DNA from: Loigolactobacillus coryniformis subsp. coryniformis KCTC 3167 = DSM 20001
Lineage (GTDB): Bacteria; Bacillota; Bacilli; Lactobacillales; Lactobacillaceae
Direction: 5' to 3'
NCBI RefSeq assembly: GCF_002706425.1
Contig: NZ_CP017713.1
Coordinates: 868,001 to 932,000, forward strand
DNA length: 64,000 nucleotides
Part shown: positions 54,648 to 63,821 of the stretch, piece after piece
Layout of the letters: every line of letters begins with the position of its first letter
Numbering within the stretch: the stretch's first letter is position 1
Notes under the pieces: model-generated
The model's database searches: none
Told to the model about the DNA's origin: nothing
The model's input: only the letters and a program-made list of their open reading frames with translations
Program-made: the position numbers and the translations under genes

Positions 54648-56193
54648 GTGTTCTAGGGTACACAAATTAAGCCTTAGTTAGTCTGATTTTTCAGAATATC
54701 TAGGCTGCTGTTGGTAATTGAGACTGCGCTAGTTCAATTAGCGCCAGCCATTTGTCCGGCATTCGTTCAAACGGTTTGAGTTGTGGTAACTCAACAGGAA
54801 TGCGGTAATGCAGTGCTTCATGAGGCCGCAAGAAGTTATAGGCCGCTGAATAAAGTGCCGTGTAACTCGCTGAACCTGTGGCAGAGCCAAAGCCGGTACT
54901 GGAACGATAATTTTCTTTGTAGGAACGATTCAAGCGCTCAATGGTTTGCTTTAAGAAGCGGTACTCACGACTGATCTCATCTTTGTTTTCAAGACCAACA
55001 ACCTGGTGAATGCCAAACTTGATGCCCTGTTGTGCAAAATAGATCTGGGCAACTTGGTAGATCGGATTCGCGTCAACGACGAAATTAAGCTTCTCAGGGA
55101 TCTGAGGCATCTTTTGGAGGACTTGGTTGATCGCAATGACCGCTGATTCGGTTGTGCGATTAGGGGTCACGTAGTCGGCGAGAATGAGCTTACACTTGGC
55201 GTCGTAGAAGTAGAAGATATAGTGCCACTTGCCTTTCACGCGCACGTAAGTCTCGTCACCAACAATCTGATCGGACAGTGCGTAAGGATAATTCGCCCAG
55301 AAAGGCCGGACAACAGCGGCTACCGCCATTTCGTAGTTATGGATTGTCTGGTGTGAGATTTTAACGCCATGGATATCGTACATGATCGCCGCGGTTCGCC
55401 GCGCTGACAGACCATAGTTGGTGTGATAGGTCAGCACCAAGCCCAGCACTTCAGGGCTGGCTTGAATCCGATCGAGGTCTACCGGTGCTTGGATCGGCGA
55501 TTCTGGCGCAATGCCTTTAAGTTCAAAGTTGTAGGTTCGCCAAGTGTAGCGCACCTTGTGGGCAGTTGGATGGACGTTGAAGTCAGCGACTTCAGCGGGT
55601 GACATTGCGGCGATCGCACCAAGGCGAAATGCGCACTTATCGTTGTAACAACACCAGACGTCGAACTTGGTCCGACGGTTGTGAATACTCAGGCGATTCT
55701 GGCAATAAGGACAACGTAAAGCGACCGTCTTATTCTTCTCGGCGTGACCATCTTGAAACTTGAACTGACAGACCTTGCACCGTAGCTGACCGCCAGCACC
55801 GTTATTGGCGTAAAGATAGTCCTGTGGTGCCGAGCACCGCGGACAGTCTTGCGCCGCAAAGCTGATTGGTTTACGCCGCCTGACTGGCAGTATCGGCTTA
55901 CCGTTCTTTTCAAGCGACTCAGCGATCAACTGCTGGTAGTCGAGGGCTTCAGAACCGATATCAGCTTGAAGTAGTGGGACTTTCTCATCGACCTGAAATT
56001 GGTTAAAACGCTTGAATACCGGTTTATCAGCGCTTGGCAGCCGTGAATGATCAAAGATCTCAGCCAACTGAGCTAAAAGGATCAAAATAATTTGTCTTTG
56101 GAGCTTGATTATTAGAACTAAATAGGCTATTAATGGTGTATGCACTCGAATCCTTCTTTCTGGATTTTCTTGTTGGTGGCACACCAAGAATAC
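54648..56193 (-). mobile_element. Insertion sequence with zinc-ribbon DDE transposase
   Basis: A stand-alone transposase gene with short imperfect inverted ends: GTGTTCTAGG at 54648 and CCAAGAATAC (complement GTATTCTTGG) at 56184-56193, 8 of 10 matching. No target duplication was seen, so the ends are approximate. It lies between the kinase gene and dacA. Confidence 0.6.
54700..56145 (-). CDS. DDE transposase with N-terminal zinc ribbons
   Basis: About 481 residues from GTG 56145 (VHTPLIAYLVL), 6 bases after GAAGG; the frame opens at 56187. Two Cys4-like zinc ribbons (CPRC...CKVC and CPYC...CCYNDKC) precede a helix-turn-helix with LSARRTAAIM and HQTIHNYE, then a DDE core: VGDETYVRVKGKWHYIF (first Asp), NFVVDANPIYQ (second Asp) and REYRFLKQTIERLNRSYKE (Glu). 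The core resembles IS6/IS240-type integrases, but the family was not settled. The frame is intact. Confidence 0.8.
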   Translation of the reverse strand: MHTPLIAYLVLIIKLQRQIILILLAQLAEIFDHSRLPSADKPVFKRFNQFQVDEKVPLLQADIGSEALDYQQLIAESLEKNGKPILPVRRRKPISFAAQDCPRCSAPQDYLYANNGAGGQLRCKVCQFKFQDGHAEKNKTVALRCPYCQNRLSIHNRRTKFDVWCCYNDKCAFRLGAIAAMSPAEVADFNVHPTAHKVRYTWRTYNFELKGIAPESPIQAPVDLDRIQASPEVLGLVLTYHTNYGLSARRTAAIMYDIHGVKISHQTIHNYEMAVAAVVRPFWANYPYALSDQIVGDETYVRVKGKWHYIFYFYDAKCKLILADYVTPNRTTESAVIAINQVLQKMPQIPEKLNFVVDANPIYQVAQIYFAQQGIKFGIHQVVGLENKDEISREYRFLKQTIERLNRSYKENYRSSTGFGSATGSASYTALYSAAYNFLRPHEALHYRIPVELPQLKPFERMPDKWLALIELAQSQLPTAA

Positions 56194-56288
56194 CAGAAAA
56201 AGACGTTCGGGTGTTTTTTAATATTCGGAAATTAATAACAAAAACGAGGTACGTTTGACAGTACCACCGATTTAGTGAAGGAGAAATT

Positions 56289-57545
56289 ATGTTTAAAAAA
56301 GTTATTATACGTGTCACTTTGATTTTTGGGATGTTGCTGGGTAGCGCTGTACCCACTTTGGCAGCAGACACAGTCGATGCCACAGCTGGATTAGCAGTGG
56401 ACGCACAAAGCGGTCAAATTCTTTTTGATCAGAATAGTAAACAGGTGCTGCCAATTGGCTCAATGACCAAGCTATTGACCGTTTATCTAACGTTAAGCGC
56501 AATCAAGCAAGGCAAAATCAGTTGGGACACACAGGTACCGGTAAGCGCATTGGCTTACAAATTGACCCAAAATAAGGAACTGACCAATGTACCGCTGACT
56601 GAAAACAGTAAGTACTCGGTACGTGATCTGTATGATGCGTCCTTGATCCAGTCGGCGAACTCGGCGGCAATGATGCTTGGTGATGCGTTTGCTGGTTCAC
56701 AAACAGCAGCAGTTGAGCAAATGCGTGTGCAGTTGCAAAAATGGGGCATCACTGATGCTCATATCGTTAATTTAAGTGGATTGAATAATAGCTACCTAGA
56801 TGGCGAAGTTTATCCTGGTTCCAGCACTACTGATGAAAATAAAATGTCCGCACAAGATATGGCCATCGTGGCCCAACACTTGTTAAAAGATTTTCCTGAA
56901 GTGTTGAATACTACAAAAAATGCGAGCATGGAATTTGCCAGTGGAACTAGTTCAGCTACGACTTTGAAAACTTGGAATTATATGTTGGCTGGTCAAGCTG
57001 CGGCTGATTCTAACTTACCGGTAGACGGTTTAAAAACGGGGACTACCGATTTAGCTGGTGCGTGCTTTGCAGGGACAGTCAAAAAGAATGGCCGACGAAT
57101 CATTACGGTTGTGATGCATGCTAACCAAAATGATACCAATGCTAATGCACGGTTTATTGAAACGGCTAAAATCATGAATTCAGTTTATGACACACAAAGC
57201 TATCAAACTTTGGCTAAGGGAACGGCACCAAATAAGCAGGACCGCTTGACCGTTAAGTTTGGAACCCAACTTCAAGTGCCTGTTGGCTTGGCGCAAACAA
57301 TTGGTTTCTGGTTACCAAAGAATCAAACTAATACGCAAATTACGTATAATAAGAGTGCAAAAACGCCGTTGACTGCGCCAATCACAGTTGGTCAAACGGT
57401 TGGTACGGCACAAATTAAAACGCCGGTAACCTTGAACTACTTGCCTGGACAAACTCCGCAAGCAACTAAGATAACCACACAAAAAGCAGTTGCAAAATTA
57501 ACTGGTTTTTCATTATTTAAGGCGCAAGTGGCCGATTTCTTTTAA
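56289..57545 (+). CDS. dacA: D-alanyl-D-alanine carboxypeptidase (PBP5 type)
   Basis: Trims the terminal D-Ala of peptidoglycan stem peptides outside the cell. 418 residues: signal peptide (1-25, cleavage after LAA), transpeptidase domain with S58-x-x-K61 (GSMTK), S122-A-N124 and K249-T-G251, then a beta-rich C-terminal domain (about 300-400) and a terminal FSLFKAQVADFF stretch that could be the membrane-associating helix. RBS GAAGGAG. Confidence 0.94.
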   Translation: MFKKVIIRVTLIFGMLLGSAVPTLAADTVDATAGLAVDAQSGQILFDQNSKQVLPIGSMTKLLTVYLTLSAIKQGKISWDTQVPVSALAYKLTQNKELTNVPLTENSKYSVRDLYDASLIQSANSAAMMLGDAFAGSQTAAVEQMRVQLQKWGITDAHIVNLSGLNNSYLDGEVYPGSSTTDENKMSAQDMAIVAQHLLKDFPEVLNTTKNASMEFASGTSSATTLKTWNYMLAGQAAADSNLPVDGLKTGTTDLAGACFAGTVKKNGRRIITVVMHANQNDTNANARFIETAKIMNSVYDTQSYQTLAKGTAPNKQDRLTVKFGTQLQVPVGLAQTIGFWLPKNQTNTQITYNKSAKTPLTAPITVGQTVGTAQIKTPVTLNYLPGQTPQATKITTQKAVAKLTGFSLFKAQVADFF

Positions 57546-57689
57546 GCCGTGGTAATAAGCAATAACTATCAATGTACGGTGGAAAAGTGACTTTTTGAAC
57601 TACGCTTGGACTACATTAACGCTAAAAATTAACATTGTATTCTTTTCGAAACACACCCTAGTATGCAGCGTCATTGCATGCTAAACTGG

Positions 57690-57724
57690 AAACCGGTGGT
57701 CGTATTTAAGGCCATCGGTTTTGT
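57690..57724 (+). terminator. Terminator between dacA and murE
   Basis: AAACCGGTGG (57690-57699) pairs with CCATCGGTTT (57712-57721) with one G-T wobble, then T. A TATAAT at 57727-57732 immediately afterwards is a likely -10 for murE, without an obvious -35. The rest of 57546-57813 shows nothing further. Confidence 0.75.
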
Positions 57725-57813
57725 GCTATAATTAAGAAGCTAATTTTGTGTACTTAGTTACATTCAAGCCGACTTAATTTAATGAAAAAAGCAAGAAAGA
57801 GGCAGTTAATCGT

Positions 57814-59361
57814 ATGCAGTTACAATTTGCCGAAATAACTAACTTACTGAACGAACATCAATTACTGGTCAAGTCAGTGATCCCGGATGCGGTTACGCCG
57901 CAAGTGAGCGCCATTGCGTATGATTCTCGTAAAAGTAGTGCTAACTCACTTTTCTTCTGTAAAGGTGCCTTCAAGCCGGAATACTTAACGGCAGCACGAC
58001 AAAAAGGTGCTAGCGCCTATATGGCGGAGCAAGAATTTACCGAAGGAGCAGGCTTAGCTGCGTTTGTGGTTACGGATATCCAAAAAGCGATGGCACTGAT
58101 CAGTGCGGCGTTTTATGGTTTCCCACAAAATGACTTGTTCATCATTGCTTACACTGGAACTAAAGGGAAGACAACCTCGAGTTATTTTACCCATAACATT
58201 TTAAAAACCGCGACTAATAATCAAACCGCATTGTTTTCAACGATTGATCGGATCGTTGGACCGCGTCCAGAACAGGAATTTAAGTCACACTTGACGACGC
58301 CGGAGTCATTAGATCTATTTCACGATATGCGTACCGCGGTTGATTCTGGCATGACTCATTTGGTGATGGAGGTCTCTTCACAGGCCTATAAAAAGAATCG
58401 AGTGTATGGCTTACATTTTGATGTTGGGGTCTTTTTAAACATTACCCCTGATCATATTGGACCAACTGAACACCCTAATTTTGCCGACTACTTACATTGT
58501 AAATTACAATTGTTAGTCAATTCGCGTATCTGTGTGCTTAACGCGGAAACCGACCATTTAAATGAAATTTATCGTGCGGCGCAAGCAACTAGTCAACCTG
58601 AAGATATCTATTTGTTTGCTAAGCAAGATTTTCAACCGAATCAGGCGTTGCCGACCATCGATTTTCGCTATCAAAGCGAGGAAGCTGATTTGACGGCGAG
58701 CCAATTTAAATTATATGCGCGCACCGATAAGGCCCGTGCTTTAGCGGCTAATGGTCAATATGAGTTAAGCTTGCCCGGTAATTTTAACGAAAGTAATGCG
58801 GTGGCTGCAGCCATTACGGCTAGTCTAGCTGGCGCAACGACGCCAGCGATTGCGACAGGCTTAGCCACTGCTTATGTTCCTGGACGGATGGAGTCTTTGC
58901 AGACGGCTGATCATGGCACGATCTATGCTGACTACGCGCATAACTATGCCAGCATGAAAGCTTTGTTGAGTTTTCTTGAGGGCCAACAGCCGGATGCAAA
59001 GGTTATTGTAGTTGTTGGTAGTCCTGGTAACAAAGGGGTATCGCGCCGTGCTGGCTTTGGTAAAGTCTTAACTGAGTACGCTGACGTGGCCTTTTTGACT
59101 GCGGATGATCCGGGGTTTGAGGATCCCTTAAAAATTGCTCAAGAAATCGATGCACATATTGACCATAGCAAAGTAAAGGTTACGATTGAAGTTGATCGGA
59201 AAAAAGCAATTGCTGCGGCAATTGCGGCTAGCACTACTAATGATATTGTCGTATTAGCAGGTAAGGGCGACGATGCTTTCCAGAAGGTTAATGGTGTTGA
59301 TACACCGTATCCAACTGATATGGTCGTTGCGAAAGAAATAGTGAGAGGATTGCAAGCATAA
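57814..59361 (+). CDS. murE: UDP-MurNAc-tripeptide synthetase MurE (L-lysine type)
   Basis: Adds the third amino acid to UDP-MurNAc-L-Ala-D-Glu in the cytosol. 515 residues. ATP-binding GTKGKTT (115-121), the LTTPESLDLF substrate loop, NITPDHIGPTEHPNF, and near 430 DDPGFEDP, where the DNPR motif of diaminopimelate ligases is absent, which argues for L-lysine. The next gene, a D-aspartate ligase, fits a Lys-D-Asp bridge. Stop and next start overlap. Confidence 0.93.
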   Translation: MQLQFAEITNLLNEHQLLVKSVIPDAVTPQVSAIAYDSRKSSANSLFFCKGAFKPEYLTAARQKGASAYMAEQEFTEGAGLAAFVVTDIQKAMALISAAFYGFPQNDLFIIAYTGTKGKTTSSYFTHNILKTATNNQTALFSTIDRIVGPRPEQEFKSHLTTPESLDLFHDMRTAVDSGMTHLVMEVSSQAYKKNRVYGLHFDVGVFLNITPDHIGPTEHPNFADYLHCKLQLLVNSRICVLNAETDHLNEIYRAAQATSQPEDIYLFAKQDFQPNQALPTIDFRYQSEEADLTASQFKLYARTDKARALAANGQYELSLPGNFNESNAVAAAITASLAGATTPAIATGLATAYVPGRMESLQTADHGTIYADYAHNYASMKALLSFLEGQQPDAKVIVVVGSPGNKGVSRRAGFGKVLTEYADVAFLTADDPGFEDPLKIAQEIDAHIDHSKVKVTIEVDRKKAIAAAIAASTTNDIVVLAGKGDDAFQKVNGVDTPYPTDMVVAKEIVRGLQA

Positions 59362-60623
59362 TGGATAGTGAGATGGATTTTATTCCTGTACTTTTAGGGA
59401 GCGATATTAACGTTTACGGGATGGCACGGGCGTTTTATGAGCGTTATGGCATTAAATCGACCGCGTACGCCAGTGTACAATTCGCACCAACTAAATACAG
59501 TAAGATCGTTAATGTGGAGACATTCCCTGGTTTTAGCGAAGATCCTGGTTTTATTGAGAACATGACTAAGATCGCTAAACGTTACGAAAACGTTAATAAG
59601 AAAGTCGTATTGATTGCTTGTGGTGATGGTTACGTTGAATTAGTCTCTAAGCACAAGGCCTTTTTGGAGAAAACTTTCGTTGTCCCATACATTGACTATG
59701 ACTTAGTTGAACAATTGATCAGTAAAGAAGCTTTTTATGAAATGGCTGATTGGTATGATCTACCGCATCCGTTGACTAAAATTATCAGTAAGGCCGACTA
59801 TGAAAATGGCGTTGCTAAAATTGAAGTACCTTACGAATATCCAGTTGCCTTAAAACCATCAAACGCGGTGGAATGGTTGGATATTAAATTTGAAGGACGT
59901 AAAAAAGCTTTCCGGATCAAAGATCGGGCTGAATTTGACGATATCGTCAGCAAGATTTACGATCATGGTTATACGGCTGATCTGATTTTACAGGACTTTA
60001 TTCCAGGTGACGACAGTAATATGCGGACCTTGAATTGTTATGTGGATCAATATCATCACGTCAAGCTGATGTGTTTAGGTCATCCACTATTGGAAGATCC
60101 AACCCCAGCTGACATTGGGAACTATGTTGCGATTTTACCTGAATACAACCAACAAGTTTACGATCAGATCCAGCATTTCCTTGAAGCTATCAAGTTTACT
60201 GGCTTTTGTAACTTTGATATGAAGTATGATCGTCGTGACCAAACGTTTAAACTGTTTGAAATCAATTTACGCCAAGGCCGTAGTAGCTTCTTTGTTACAT
60301 TGAACGGGTATAACTTAGCTGAATATGTCGTTGAGGATCGTGTTACCGGTGCGTTGAAAGACAAGCCAACGGTCTACGGTAACCAAAACGAAAGCCAACA
60401 GAAACTTTGGTTAGGCGTGCCAGTTAAGGTCTTTAAAGAATATGCACGGGATAATGCGGATAAACAACGGGCCCTAGAATTGTTGGCCGCTAAACGTTAT
60501 GGCACCACTGTTTTCTATAAACAAGATATGAATTTGAAACGTTATGTTTTGCAAAAATACGCCTTTTACCTTTATAATGGTCGTTTCAAGAACTATTTTA
60601 AAGAAAATAAGGGGGACATGTAA
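59361..60623 (+). CDS. D-aspartate ligase (ATP-grasp), peptidoglycan bridge
   Basis: ATP-grasp enzyme like Asl of Enterococcus faecium, which attaches beta-D-aspartate to the epsilon-amino group of lysine in the peptidoglycan precursor. 420 residues; LGSDINVYGMARAFY at the N-terminus, LKPSNAVEWLDI (ATP-binding lysine), ILQDFIPGDDSNMRTL, and LFEINLRQGRSSFF with the metal-binding Glu/Asn. ATG 59361 overlaps the murE stop; ATG 59373 is also possible. The aspartate racemase that follows supplies its substrate. Confidence 0.9.
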   Translation: MDSEMDFIPVLLGSDINVYGMARAFYERYGIKSTAYASVQFAPTKYSKIVNVETFPGFSEDPGFIENMTKIAKRYENVNKKVVLIACGDGYVELVSKHKAFLEKTFVVPYIDYDLVEQLISKEAFYEMADWYDLPHPLTKIISKADYENGVAKIEVPYEYPVALKPSNAVEWLDIKFEGRKKAFRIKDRAEFDDIVSKIYDHGYTADLILQDFIPGDDSNMRTLNCYVDQYHHVKLMCLGHPLLEDPTPADIGNYVAILPEYNQQVYDQIQHFLEAIKFTGFCNFDMKYDRRDQTFKLFEINLRQGRSSFFVTLNGYNLAEYVVEDRVTGALKDKPTVYGNQNESQQKLWLGVPVKVFKEYARDNADKQRALELLAAKRYGTTVFYKQDMNLKRYVLQKYAFYLYNGRFKNYFKENKGDM

Positions 60624-61336
60624 TGCGCCATTTCTTTTCTGTATTAGGTGGCATGGGCACAATGGCCACCGAAAGTTATATTCGTATTTTAAATCAACGC
60701 ACACCAGCGAAAAAAGACCAAGATTACTTAAATTATATTTTAGTTAATCACGCTACTGTACCTGATCGCACGACTTATTTGCTAGATCATAGTCAGCCCA
60801 ATTTTTTACCTGACCTATTGGAAGACGTGCAACAACAGAATTTATTGAAGCCTGATTTTATGGTCATGGTTTGCAATACCGCACATTATTTCTATGATGA
60901 ATTAGCGGCCGCTAGCGATGTGCCATTTTTGAATATGCCCCAAGAAACTGTACGGGCACTCCAAAAACGGTATCCACAAGCTAAACGCATCGGTTTAGCA
61001 GCAACTTCTGGTACGATCAACAGCCAGGTTTATCATAAATATATCGCTGATGCCGGCTTAACTGAGGTTGATCCAACACCAGCAATCCAGGAAAAAATCA
61101 ATCGGTTGATCTATCAATCGATCAAAGAAGAACAAGGTGCAGTCGATGCGACCCTGTATCACGAAATTCTGGCTGATATGATGCATGATTTGAATGTGGA
61201 TGTGATTATCCTCGGTTGTACGGAATTATCATTAGCACAGGAAAAAGCACCTAATCATCAATATCCAGTTGCTGACTCACAATCGATCATTGCTGATCGG
61301 AGTTTAGAATTAGCGTTGGAACTGCGGAAAAAATAA
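60623..61336 (+). CDS. racD: Aspartate racemase RacD
   Basis: PLP-independent racemase making D-aspartate. 237 residues with the two catalytic cysteines in VMVCNTAHYFYD (about 83-94) and VIILGCTELSLA (about 192-203), and GGMGTMATESY at the N-terminus. Start overlaps the ligase stop (TAATG), so murE-ligase-racD are translated as one unit. Confidence 0.93.
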   Translation: MRHFFSVLGGMGTMATESYIRILNQRTPAKKDQDYLNYILVNHATVPDRTTYLLDHSQPNFLPDLLEDVQQQNLLKPDFMVMVCNTAHYFYDELAAASDVPFLNMPQETVRALQKRYPQAKRIGLAATSGTINSQVYHKYIADAGLTEVDPTPAIQEKINRLIYQSIKEEQGAVDATLYHEILADMMHDLNVDVIILGCTELSLAQEKAPNHQYPVADSQSIIADRSLELALELRKK

Positions 61337-61349
61337 AATAGTATGACCT

Positions 61350-61395
61350 AAAAAGCTACCTAAATGGGCGATCATCGCCATTTAGGTAGCTTTTT
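61350..61395 (+). terminator. Rho-independent terminator after racD
   Basis: AAAAAGCTACCTAAATGG (from 61350) pairs with CATTTAGGTAGCTTTTT (to 61395), with one bulged G near the loop. It ends the cell-wall operon, directly before IS4 copy 2. Confidence 0.93.
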
Positions 61396-62337
61396 GTAAT
61401 ATACTAAAGGTTGAAAGTTAATATTTCCACTTAAGCCCTGATCTGTTAGGACTTTTTTGCTACAAAAATAGACATGAAACCATTCACATCTGTATACTTA
61501 AAGCGTCTAAACAAAAACCATACAGAGGAGTTTCATGCCTATGTCTACTATACAATACAATGACACTGATATTCATCATTCTTTTGCTCATTTTTCAAAA
61601 TTGGTCCATCTCTCCGCTATTTTGCGTCGTGTCAATATCCATAAATCGCGCGGTATTAAAACTGAACGCTTATTTGAATGGTTATTGACCACCATCTTTA
61701 ATCGCTACTCCATTTTTAGAGCAGAAAAGGCTAACGATTTTTCAAAACGAACTGTTCGCAATTGTCTAAATGATCCACATATTAATTGGCAACGGCTGGT
61801 TCAGCTATTAGCGATCCATTTGATCCAATACGTGCAACATTTTACCGATCCAAGACGGCGACAAGCCTTGATCATTGATGATTCATTGTTTAAACGTGAA
61901 TTTTCACGCAAAACTGAATTATTAGCTCGTGTTTTTGACCACGACAAACAGCAGTATTTTAAAGGCTTTAGGACACTAACTTTAGGCTGGAGTGACGGCA
62001 ATACTTTTTTACCGCTGAACTTTGCCTTGATGTCATCAAGCCACGCCAAAAATCGGTTTGGGCACCTTAAGTCCAGTGATCAACGATCACTGGCCGCGAA
62101 ACGACGTACACAGGCAACCCGTAAAATGACCGATGTCGCTTTAGAATTAGTAGATGATGCAATCAAATCCGGCATCAAGGCCAAGTACGTCTTATTCGAT
62201 AGCTGGTATGCATCACCGCGTATGTTTGCGGCATTGCTAAAACGTCATTGTCATGGGATTGGTATGTTGAAAAAAACTAAAAAAGTCTATTTTCGTTATC
62301 GTGGCCGAGAAATGGATATTAAGACTTTATACACTAA

Positions 62338-63821
62338 CAGCACTTTACAGCTTTTTAAAAAAATTTGGATATAAAAAGGCACGAATGCCTATTCTTTGCT
62401 AAAATGAGTTCGACAAAAAACCATTTAGAAAGAAGGATTCGTGTTGAACTCATTTTATCAAAAATCATCACTTTTAACCACCCTCCACGCCTATTTTTCT
62501 GATTTAAAAGCGGCTGGCTTGTCTAAGCCAATGGGCCTTAACTATTTTTGGTTGTGTCTAGCGTTGTTAGTGATCGGTGACCGCCACTCGATCCGCCACT
62601 TATTTGAACAATTTCTGGGCCGGGTGACGAAGCATTCTTTGAACACGTTTTATCGGGCTTTGGCAGTGATCGGTAACCACTTGCCACAGTTAGAAGTGCG
62701 CAACTTGACGTATTTACTGACCTTGATTCCCACTACTTGTCAGGACTTGCCCTTATTATTGGTTCTGGATGACACGGTCCAACCCAAGTTCGGCCACAAA
62801 TTTACCGGCGTCAAATATCTATTCGATCACGCCGCACATACGGGTAAGCGGCTCGTCAATGCCCATGATTTCGTTACTTTAGGTCTGATGATCCCAACAC
62901 AGCGGGACCAAGATGACCAGCCAGTTTATACGTTCTTGCCGTTAGCCACGCACCTTTATCAGGCGGAACAGGCGACCAAATACCAGCAAGCGGCGCAAAT
63001 GATCAAGACGACTTTGAAATCGATCGCCAGCGACCAACAAGTGTTCCTACTGTGTGACAGTTGGTATCCCAAAGCTGAGATCAACCAACTGGTCATGACG
63101 CAACCTAATCTAGCTATGATCGCCAATGTGCGTAAAGATACCGCCATGTTTGGCTTACCCAAACGCACCGGTAAGCGCGGTCGGCCGCGGAAATATGGTG
63201 ACCAGATCCATTTGGGAAATATTGCATTAAATCTTTGTTCGGCCGGAGATCAGATCGGTATAGTGCGGTGTCTGACACGCTTGATGCCCCAGCCAGTTTA
63301 CATGATCCGCGTACAACGCAAGACGACTTGTCGTCTGTTCATGGCGACGAGCGCGCCCGAAGAATTAGCGGCGATCACAACCGAAACCCTAGCCGTTGAT
63401 CCGACCCAGCTCACCTATCGGACGCCGGAGACCAGCGCCCCTGCGCCAGCGCTACGAGCGTTGGCCTACTATCAAAAACGTTGGGCGATCGAGACCTATT
63501 TTTATGAAATGAAAACATTCTGGCACTTCGGTGATTACGCCGTGCGTTCAGTAGCCAAGATTGAAGCCGATCATCATTTATTGAATACGGCGTATACCTT
63601 GATGATCGTATTGCCATTGACCCAACCTAGTTTAGCTTTTTTGGTAACCAAAAGTTTGCGTGAACGCAAACTCTGGTTAAGTCGGCAAATTCAAGCGGCG
63701 CTGTTTTTGGCTAGTTTAGCGCGGCAAGTGCAAAGGCGGTTAAAAACAACACCGGCCAAAGTGGTGATTCAGTGGTTGGCTTCTTGTTGGTCGGGGGTCA
63801 GTGAAAAGCTGTAAAGTGCTG
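62338..63821 (+). mobile_element. Complete IS inserted into IS4 copy 2
   Basis: 1,484 bp with perfect 18-bp terminal inverted repeats CAGCACTTTACAGCTTTT (62338-62355) and its complement (63804-63821), flanked by a 7-bp target duplication ACACTAA (62331-62337 and 63822-63828). Comparison with the uninterrupted target in copy 1 (about 34497-34503) confirms the site. Confidence 0.95.
62441..63814 (+). CDS. IS4-superfamily transposase (different from the 33702 type)
   Basis: 457 residues from GTG 62441 after AGAAGG. DDE residues in LVLDDTVQPKFG (Asp), LLCDSWYPK (Asp) and YQKRWAIETYFYEMKTF (Glu), where the spacing again satisfies Y-(2)-R-(3)-E-(6)-K. A basic stretch KRTGKRGRPRKYG lies in the middle. 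The stop is seven bases from the IS end, inside the right inverted repeat. Intact and possibly active. Confidence 0.9.
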   Translation: MLNSFYQKSSLLTTLHAYFSDLKAAGLSKPMGLNYFWLCLALLVIGDRHSIRHLFEQFLGRVTKHSLNTFYRALAVIGNHLPQLEVRNLTYLLTLIPTTCQDLPLLLVLDDTVQPKFGHKFTGVKYLFDHAAHTGKRLVNAHDFVTLGLMIPTQRDQDDQPVYTFLPLATHLYQAEQATKYQQAAQMIKTTLKSIASDQQVFLLCDSWYPKAEINQLVMTQPNLAMIANVRKDTAMFGLPKRTGKRGRPRKYGDQIHLGNIALNLCSAGDQIGIVRCLTRLMPQPVYMIRVQRKTTCRLFMATSAPEELAAITTETLAVDPTQLTYRTPETSAPAPALRALAYYQKRWAIETYFYEMKTFWHFGDYAVRSVAKIEADHHLLNTAYTLMIVLPLTQPSLAFLVTKSLRERKLWLSRQIQAALFLASLARQVQRRLKTTPAKVVIQWLASCWSGVSEKL

